This document shows, piece by piece, positions 59,056-64,000 of a DNA stretch of 64,000 nt. A model generated the notes under the pieces. It saw only the letters and a list, made by a program, of their open reading frames with translations, had not been told where the DNA came from and did no database searches. Within the stretch, counting starts at the first letter, position 1. Every line of letters begins with the position of its first letter. The position numbers were made by a program, and so were the translations under genes. Source of the stretch: QHXQ01 sp036389395 (GTDB lineage: Bacteria; Acidobacteriota; Blastocatellia; Pyrinomonadales; Pyrinomonadaceae); NCBI GenBank assembly GCA_036389395.1, contig DASVPY010000031.1:124001-188000 (forward strand), in the 5' to 3' direction.

Positions 59056-59505
59056 ATGAGACTCACCTTACGAACCCGCACGCAGCGCGCGAGCTGCGCG
59101 CTGCTGTTGCTCGTCGCCGTAAACGCCGCCGCGCAGACGCAAGCGCCGCCGGCCAAACCCGACCCGGCCGCCGTCGTCGGCAACTGGGAAGGCACGTACC
59201 ACGACGCGCCGGCCATCACGCTCCGCGTCAAGCTCGACGGCGAACGGCTGAGCGGCACGGTCGTCTTCTACCGCATCATCGAGGACAGCCGCGGCGCGCG
59301 CGCCGACGGCCAGGCCGAAGTCCCCATGCTTGAGCCGAAGTTCGACGGCGCGGTGCTCAGCTTCAAGATCAAGCCGCCGGCCGAAGAGGCCAAGCCCTTC
59401 GACATGGAGTTGAAACTCACCGGCCCCGACGAAGGCCTCGCCGTCACCAAGCGCGGCGAAGAAGACGGCAGCCTCACGACGCTCAAGGTCGTCCGCAAGA
59501 AGTAA
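59056..59505 (+). CDS. Small secreted protein of unknown function
   Basis: 149 residues. GAAGG sits just before the ATG. A signal peptide (ASCALLLLVAVNAAAQTQA) is followed by a beta-barrel-like domain (VVGNWEGTYHDAPAITLRVK, LSFKIKPPAEEAKPFDMELK). Such small lipocalin-like or DUF-type proteins are frequent in related genomes and uncharacterised. The gene end is tandemly repeated beyond the stop codon (59485-59560). Confidence 0.75.
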   Translation: MRLTLRTRTQRASCALLLLVAVNAAAQTQAPPAKPDPAAVVGNWEGTYHDAPAITLRVKLDGERLSGTVVFYRIIEDSRGARADGQAEVPMLEPKFDGAVLSFKIKPPAEEAKPFDMELKLTGPDEGLAVTKRGEEDGSLTTLKVVRKK

Positions 59506-59560
59506 CTGCCCAAAGTCGCGCGCAAGATGTGACTGCCCGAAGTCGTCCGCAAGCAGTAAC
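59485..59560 (+). repeat. 27-bp tandem repeat of the gene end, including stop codons
   Basis: The last coding segment GTCGTCCGCAAGAAGTAA and nine following bases recur at +27 (GTCGCGCGCAAGATGTGA) and +54 (GTCGTCCGCAAGCAGTAA). Each copy carries its own stop codon in the same frame. Confidence 0.8.
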
Positions 59561-59733
59561 CCGCCCGGCGGGCGGTGCGGTCTCGAAGCTCCGCGCCGCC
59601 CGCCCGTCATAAAAAGTTTGACCCGCGCAGCCGTTCTGTCATAAAAAGCGGCCCGGCGGCCGCCGTCGGCGCGCCGCCCGCGCGAGAGACCCGCCGCACG
59701 CAACCTTTGCGCCTTGGAACGCGGAGACTTTTT

Positions 59734-61029
59734 ATGACCGACAGCACAGCCCCCACCGCAGACCCGGCCGCCATCGTGCCCGCGGTCGCCGCCGACCGCG
59801 CGCCGCTCCTGCCGCGCGACCTGTTCGCCCCAGACGTTGAGTCGTTGCGCGAGCCGCCCGCGCGGCGCACGCGGCTCGACTCGGTGGACATCCTGCGCGG
59901 CCTCGTCATGGTCATCATGGCGCTCGACCACACGCGCGACTACTTCCACAACGCCGCCTTCCAGTTCGACCCGACCGACTTGACCAGGACGAACGCGCCG
60001 CTCTTCTTCACGCGCTGGATCACACACTTCTGCGCGCCGGTCTTCGTCTTCCTCGCGGGCACGGGCGCGTTCCTCTCGTTGGGGCGCGGCAAGACGAAAC
60101 GCGAGCTGTCCTGGTTTCTCGTCACGCGCGGCGCGTGGCTCATCCTGCTGGAAGTGACGCTGGTGCGGCTGGGCTGGACGTTCGACGTGCGCTACCACTT
60201 CATTTGGGTGCAGGTCATCTGGGTGCTCGGCTGGTCAATGATCATACTGGCGGGGCTGATCCATCTGCCGTCGTGGCTCTTGACGGCGTTCGGCGCTGTG
60301 CTCGTCGCCGGGCACAACCTGCTTGACCGCGTGCGGGCCGCGGACTTCGGGCACTTCGATCTGCTCTGGCAGTTTCTGCACGAGCAGGGCGCGCAGCACT
60401 GGGGCGCGCCGCCGCCCAACGGCTTCACCTTCATGATCGCCTACCCGCTCGTCCCGTGGGTCGGCGTGATGGCGCTTGGGTACAGCTTCGGCCGGCTGCT
60501 GCAACTGCCCGAAGCGCGCAGACGACGCACGCTCTTCCGCTTGGGCCTCGCGCTCACGCTCGCGTTCATCATCCTGCGCGCGACGAACCTCTACGGCGAC
60601 CCGCAGCCGTGGAGCGCGCAGAGCACGCCCGGCTTCACGCTGCTCTCGTTCATCAACTGCCAGAAGTACCCGCCGTCTCTGCTCTACCTGCTGATGACCT
60701 TGGGGCCGGCGATCATGTTACTGCCGCTTTTGGAACGCTGGACGGGCGCGGTCGCGCGCTTCTTCCTGACCTTCGGGCGCGTGCCGCTCTTCTACTACCT
60801 GCTGCACGTGCCCGTCATACACGTACTCGTCGTCGCCTGCGCCGTCGCGCGCTACGGCCCGCAGGTCTTGCAGGTAGACGCGAGCCAGGGGCCGCCGCCC
60901 GGCTGGGGCTACCCGCTCGCGGTCGTCTACCTGGTGTGGCTCGTCACGGTGCTGCTGCTCTACCCGCTCTGCCGCCGCTGGGCGCGTCTCAAGCAGCGCA
61001 ACCGCTCGGCGTGGCTCAGTTATCTGTAA
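59734..61029 (+). CDS. DUF1624 (heparan-alpha-glucosaminide N-acetyltransferase-like) membrane protein
   Basis: 431 residues with about ten membrane helices. The family signature RLDSVDILRGLVMVIMALDH then TRDYF is near residue 47, with ITHFCAPVFVFLAGTGAFLS and the C-terminal GRVPLFYYLLHVPVIH. Members are acyltransferase-like membrane proteins with an essential His in the DHTRD and FCAP regions; the acyl acceptor is unknown here. The stop codon borders the GGTTCAA word repeat. Confidence 0.9.
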   Translation: MTDSTAPTADPAAIVPAVAADRAPLLPRDLFAPDVESLREPPARRTRLDSVDILRGLVMVIMALDHTRDYFHNAAFQFDPTDLTRTNAPLFFTRWITHFCAPVFVFLAGTGAFLSLGRGKTKRELSWFLVTRGAWLILLEVTLVRLGWTFDVRYHFIWVQVIWVLGWSMIILAGLIHLPSWLLTAFGAVLVAGHNLLDRVRAADFGHFDLLWQFLHEQGAQHWGAPPPNGFTFMIAYPLVPWVGVMALGYSFGRLLQLPEARRRRTLFRLGLALTLAFIILRATNLYGDPQPWSAQSTPGFTLLSFINCQKYPPSLLYLLMTLGPAIMLLPLLERWTGAVARFFLTFGRVPLFYYLLHVPVIHVLVVACAVARYGPQVLQVDASQGPPPGWGYPLAVVYLVWLVTVLLLYPLCRRWARLKQRNRSAWLSYL

Positions 61030-61196
61030 GTTCAAAGTTCAAGGTTCAACGTTCAACGCGCCGCCGACCTTGAACCTTGGACTTTGAACTTTGAACTTTG
61101 AACCCGCAACCTTGAACCTTGAACCTTGAACCTTGAACCTTGAACTTTGAACTTTGAACTTTGAACTTTGAACTTTGAACCTTGTACTCTTAACTC
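61030..61196. repeat. 7-bp tandem word repeat (TTGAACC/TTGAACT)
   Basis: GTTCAAAGTTCAAGGTTCAA on the left and long runs of TTGAACCTTGAACCTTGAAC and TTGAACTTTGAACTTTGAAC on the right, partly inverted about 61060. The same family is at 15936-16041. Confidence 0.9.
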
Positions 61197-61200
61197 CGCC

Positions 61201-61635
61201 ATGCCGTCCGCCCGCATCCTGATCGCAGACGACCACGAGGACAACCGCGAGTTGCTGCGCGTGATGTTGCAGGCGGCGGGCTACAGCGTGCGCGCGACGC
61301 GCGACGGGCGCGAGTGCGTCGCCGCCGCCGTCAGCGAGCCGTTCGACCTCGCGCTCATCGATCTCTCGATGCCGGCGCTCGACGGCTGGCACGTCTTGCG
61401 CGCCCTGCGCGCCGACGCGCGCACGCGTGCGCTCCGCTGCGTCGCCGTCACCGCCTGCGCCGCCGAGCAGGACAAGCACGAGACGCTCGCCGCCGGCTTC
61501 GACGGCTACCTCAGCAAGCCCTACACCGCCAAAGAACTACTCACCCTCGTCGCCCGCCTCCTCGACGGGCACGACGCCGCGCGCCCGAACGAGCGGCCCG
61601 CGAACGACCCAGGCGCGAAAGTGAACGACGCATGA
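61201..61635 (+). CDS. Single-domain response regulator (receiver)
   Basis: 144 residues. The acidic pocket is Asp10/Asp11 (LIADDHED), the phospho-acceptor is Asp54 (ALIDLSMPALDGW), Thr in VAVTACAAE and Lys in GYLSKPYTAKEL complete the receiver site. There is no output domain; the C-terminal 20 residues are polar. It overlaps the next gene by four bases (ATGA), so the two are coupled. No histidine kinase adjoins it. Confidence 0.92.
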   Translation: MPSARILIADDHEDNRELLRVMLQAAGYSVRATRDGRECVAAAVSEPFDLALIDLSMPALDGWHVLRALRADARTRALRCVAVTACAAEQDKHETLAAGFDGYLSKPYTAKELLTLVARLLDGHDAARPNERPANDPGAKVNDA

Positions 61636-61928
61636 GCGAGCACGCCGAGCAAACCCAGCCCGCGCCCGACGAACTGACGCCGGGCCGCATCCTCGTCGCC
61701 TACGAAAAACTGTTCGGCGGCGGGCGCGGCGTCCGCAAGTTCGCCCGCTCAGGTCTGCGTCACGTCGAGTTGCCCGGCGGCGCGGTGCTCGTCGAACAGA
61801 ACCCGAAGAAAAGCAGCGAGTGGGCCGACCTCGCCCGCCGCGGCCACCGCGTCGCCTGGGTCATGCGCGACGGCGCATACATAGCCCGCGTCGTGGACGG
61901 CGAAGTGACGATGCTTGAACAGGCGTAA
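61632..61928 (+). CDS. Small protein of unknown function
   Basis: 98 residues (PGRILVAYEKLFGGGRGVRK, GGAVLVEQNPKKSSEWADLA, GHRVAWVMRDGAYIARVVDG). It looks like a small beta-rich domain; no family is recognised. It overlaps the stop of the response regulator gene by ATGA and is likely expressed with it. Confidence 0.6.
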   Translation: MSEHAEQTQPAPDELTPGRILVAYEKLFGGGRGVRKFARSGLRHVELPGGAVLVEQNPKKSSEWADLARRGHRVAWVMRDGAYIARVVDGEVTMLEQA

Positions 61929-61981
61929 GCAGTCGGGCCGGACAGCGCCGGCCGTGTTAGACTGTGTCGTCGGAGGTCGGC

Positions 61982-62185
61982 ATGAGCAGAATGATCGCCG
62001 TAGAGATACCGGAAGCGGAAGCCGCGTCGCTGGAGGCCGCGCTCGACCGCGCGTTGGCGGCCTTACGCAGCGCCAATCAAGACCCGGCCGCCGAGCGCGC
62101 CGAGCGCCTCGCGCGTCTGCGCGCAGAGACACGCGCGCTAATGGAGCTGATTCGGGCGGAACTCCATGTGGAAGAAAATCTATGA
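61982..62185 (+). CDS. Small helical protein of unknown function
   Basis: 67 residues. GGAGG stands 5 bases before the ATG. The sequence is mostly Ala/Glu/Arg helix (EAASLEAALDRALAALRSAN, LARLRAETRALMELIRAELH). It overlaps the next gene by 20 bases and is probably part of the same small operon. Confidence 0.6.
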   Translation: MSRMIAVEIPEAEAASLEAALDRALAALRSANQDPAAERAERLARLRAETRALMELIRAELHVEENL

Positions 62186-62699
62186 ACTGCTTGAGCAGAT
62201 CATCACGCTTGCACAGAGGGTCTCGCGGCACGACGCGCAGCTAGAAGAACTGCGCCAGGAGGTGCGCGAACTAACGAGCATGGTGCATCGGCTAGCGCTC
62301 GAAGTTAACCGCCTGAGCGACCGCCAGACTTCGGAGCGCGAGAAAATGGAGTTGTGGGTCGAGAACCAACTGCTGCGTTTCGAGCGACGCCTCCCGCCCG
62401 CTCGTCGTCAGAGAGTGCCGCGCGCGACGACGAGTGACGCGCAGAGACAGCGAAGGCAAAAGGCAAAAGTTAAGAACAAAAGAACCGGGCGCGTGAGCAT
62501 TGCGGCTCACGCGCCCGGTTTCTGTCTTCGCCCTTCGCCCTTCGCCTTCGCTTCACCCCGTCCGCTTGAGCTTGCCGGTGCGCTTGGCCCAGCCTTCGAC
62601 GCGGCCGAAGACGAAGAGGCCGAGCGGGATCATGACGACGCCCATGCCGAGCAGGATGAGCAGTTCGGGCAGGACGGCCGCGAGCGGCGCGCCCCGTAA
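62166..62699 (+). CDS. Coiled-coil protein, possibly with an extended 3' end
   Basis: 177 residues. The first 75 (MWKKIYELLEQIITLAQRVS, DAQLEELRQEVRELTSMVHR) are the typical part: an N-terminal helix and a coiled coil. From about residue 80 the frame runs through word-repeat DNA, a terminator-like hairpin and into the antisense of the ABC permease gene, giving low-complexity acidic sequence (EDEEAERDHDDAHAEQDEQF). The original stop was probably lost, or the stretch beyond residue 80 is real but unusual. Confidence 0.55.
   Translation: MWKKIYELLEQIITLAQRVSRHDAQLEELRQEVRELTSMVHRLALEVNRLSDRQTSEREKMELWVENQLLRFERRLPPARRQRVPRATTSDAQRQRRQKAKVKNKRTGRVSIAAHAPGFCLRPSPFAFASPRPLELAGALGPAFDAAEDEEAERDHDDAHAEQDEQFGQDGRERRAP
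62483..62520. terminator. 16-bp perfect hairpin between convergent genes
   Basis: AACCGGGCGCGTGAGC (62483-62498), a six-base loop and the exact inverse (62505-62520), followed by TCTGTCTTCG on the plus strand. It is flanked by GAAGGCAAAAGGCAAAAG and TTCGCCCTTCGCCCTTCG word repeats. Confidence 0.7.
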
Positions 62700-63374
62700 C
62701 TGCGCGACCTCGCCCGTGCCCTCGATGCCCATCAGCTTGCGGCAGGCCCGTAGCGCGTAGGTCGCGGGCGAGACGTAGGCGAGCGGTTGCAGCCAGCGCG
62801 GCAGCACCTCGACGGGGTAGTACACGCCTGAGACCAGCAGCAGGATGCCCTGGAAGATGTTCGTCGCCTCCGCGCCGCGCTCCGGGCTGACGACCGGCAG
62901 CACCGCCGCCATCAACCCCAGCCCGATGAACGCCAGGCTGCTCACCGCCAGCACGACCGCGAAGCCGGCGAGGTTCGCGCCGCCCAGGTTCAGATCGATC
63001 AGCAGCCACAGGCCCACCAGCACGACGAACATGCGCACGATGCTGTAGGCCGCGGCGTACAGGCTCACGCCCAGCAGGTGGATGAGCCGCGAGACCGGGG
63101 CCATGAACGTGTATTCGAGCGTGCCCTCCCAGCGCTCGTAAGAGATCGAGTTGGCGATCTCGTTGAAGAGCACAGAGAGGAAGCCCCACAGCATCACGCC
63201 GACGAGCAGGGTCAGCGTCAGCCGCCGATCCTTCGCCGCCACGCCGATGAACGCGATGGTCGCCGAGTTCACGACGGCGTAGAACGTGAAGACCACGACC
63301 CAAGACATATAGCGCCGCGTCAGGTGGTAGTCGCGGAAGACGAACGCGTAGGCTTGTCTGAGTACCTGTTCCAT
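62553..63374 (-). CDS. ABC-2 type transporter permease
   Basis: 273 residues with six membrane helices (MSWVVVFTFYAVVNSATIAF, LLVGVMLWGFLSVLFNEIAN, FVVLVGLWLLIDLNLGGANL, AGFAVVLAVSSLAFIGLGLM, GILLLVSGVYYPVEVLP, LIL...GLFVFGRVEG). YYPVEVLPRWLQPLAYVSPATYALRA is typical of ABC-2 export permeases (drug, lipid or polysaccharide). It pairs with the ATPase gene 7 bp upstream. It is probably an exporter of an undefined substrate. Confidence 0.9.
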   Translation of the reverse strand: MEQVLRQAYAFVFRDYHLTRRYMSWVVVFTFYAVVNSATIAFIGVAAKDRRLTLTLLVGVMLWGFLSVLFNEIANSISYERWEGTLEYTFMAPVSRLIHLLGVSLYAAAYSIVRMFVVLVGLWLLIDLNLGGANLAGFAVVLAVSSLAFIGLGLMAAVLPVVSPERGAEATNIFQGILLLVSGVYYPVEVLPRWLQPLAYVSPATYALRACRKLMGIEGTGEVAQLRGAPLAAVLPELLILLGMGVVMIPLGLFVFGRVEGWAKRTGKLKRTG

Positions 63375-63381
63375 CGCCTTA

Positions 63382-64000
<619 letters not shown>

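Overview
The window reads as a chromosomal segment of a high-G+C bacterium, most probably an Acidobacteriota member of the class Blastocatellia. That placement is an inference. It rests on the gene style (secreted caspase-like proteins, a Fis-HTH plus receiver regulator, Uma2 and DUF4242 proteins, PEP-CTERM proteins) and on word-like intergenic repeats that I associate with such genomes. There is no rRNA, prophage, insertion sequence or CRISPR array. One tRNA (Glu, CTC anticodon) is present. The first gene (Lon protease) and the last (ABC transporter ATPase) run off the window.

Layout. 1-1.7 kb: stress genes on the minus strand (lon start, hsp20, a CBS-domain protein). 1.9-7.4 kb: SIMPL-domain protein, Rieske ferredoxin, ferredoxin plus quinolinate synthase, Uma2 nuclease-like protein, fumarase. 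7.6-11.5 kb: a TPR protein, a 21-bp satellite array, a membrane-anchored STAND NTPase and a rhodanese. 11.6-18 kb: a plus-strand pyruvate dehydrogenase region (lpd, E1 alpha, a 2H phosphoesterase, E1 beta, a DUF4242 protein, E2) closed by a strong hairpin. 18.1-25.4 kb: small unknown genes, two secreted caspase-fold peptidases, an unknown secreted protein and rsmI. 25.4-29.2 kb: one giant flavoprotein that looks like NfnB and NfnA fused. 29.7-35.8 kb: a small gene, tRNA-Glu, a secreted protein, an M16 peptidase pair and an amber-interrupted Fis/receiver regulator. 36-39.6 kb: a frameshifted Ca-motif protein, a nuclease remnant, a lipoprotein and a DsbA-like protein. 39.7-46.7 kb: a 1862-residue secreted repeat protein, a zinc-finger protein and a PEP-CTERM protein. 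46.9-52.9 kb: a nucleotidyltransferase pair, rtcB carrying an HNH intein, a Crp/Fnr regulator, aroK and aroA. 53-59.5 kb: an anti-sigma kinase and STAS pair, DUF2062, TPR and PDZ proteins, a methyltransferase and a small secreted protein. 59.7-64 kb: a DUF1624 membrane protein, a receiver protein followed by three small genes, and an ABC exporter.

Together the genes cover central metabolism (pyruvate to acetyl-CoA, fumarate hydration), NAD and shikimate biosynthesis, redox and Fe-S functions, and an unusually large secreted complement. The most notable regulatory signal is a pair of near-identical promoters carrying CTCAAG direct repeats at exact 11-bp steps, upstream of the 1862-residue protein and of the PEP-CTERM protein. 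The most notable structural signals are the RtcB active-site intein, the fused Nfn-like enzyme, the 21-bp satellite that flips orientation at a palindrome, and several unrelated families of perfect hairpins placed directly after stop codons.

Everything here was read by eye from the sequence; family assignments are by recognition, not by database search.
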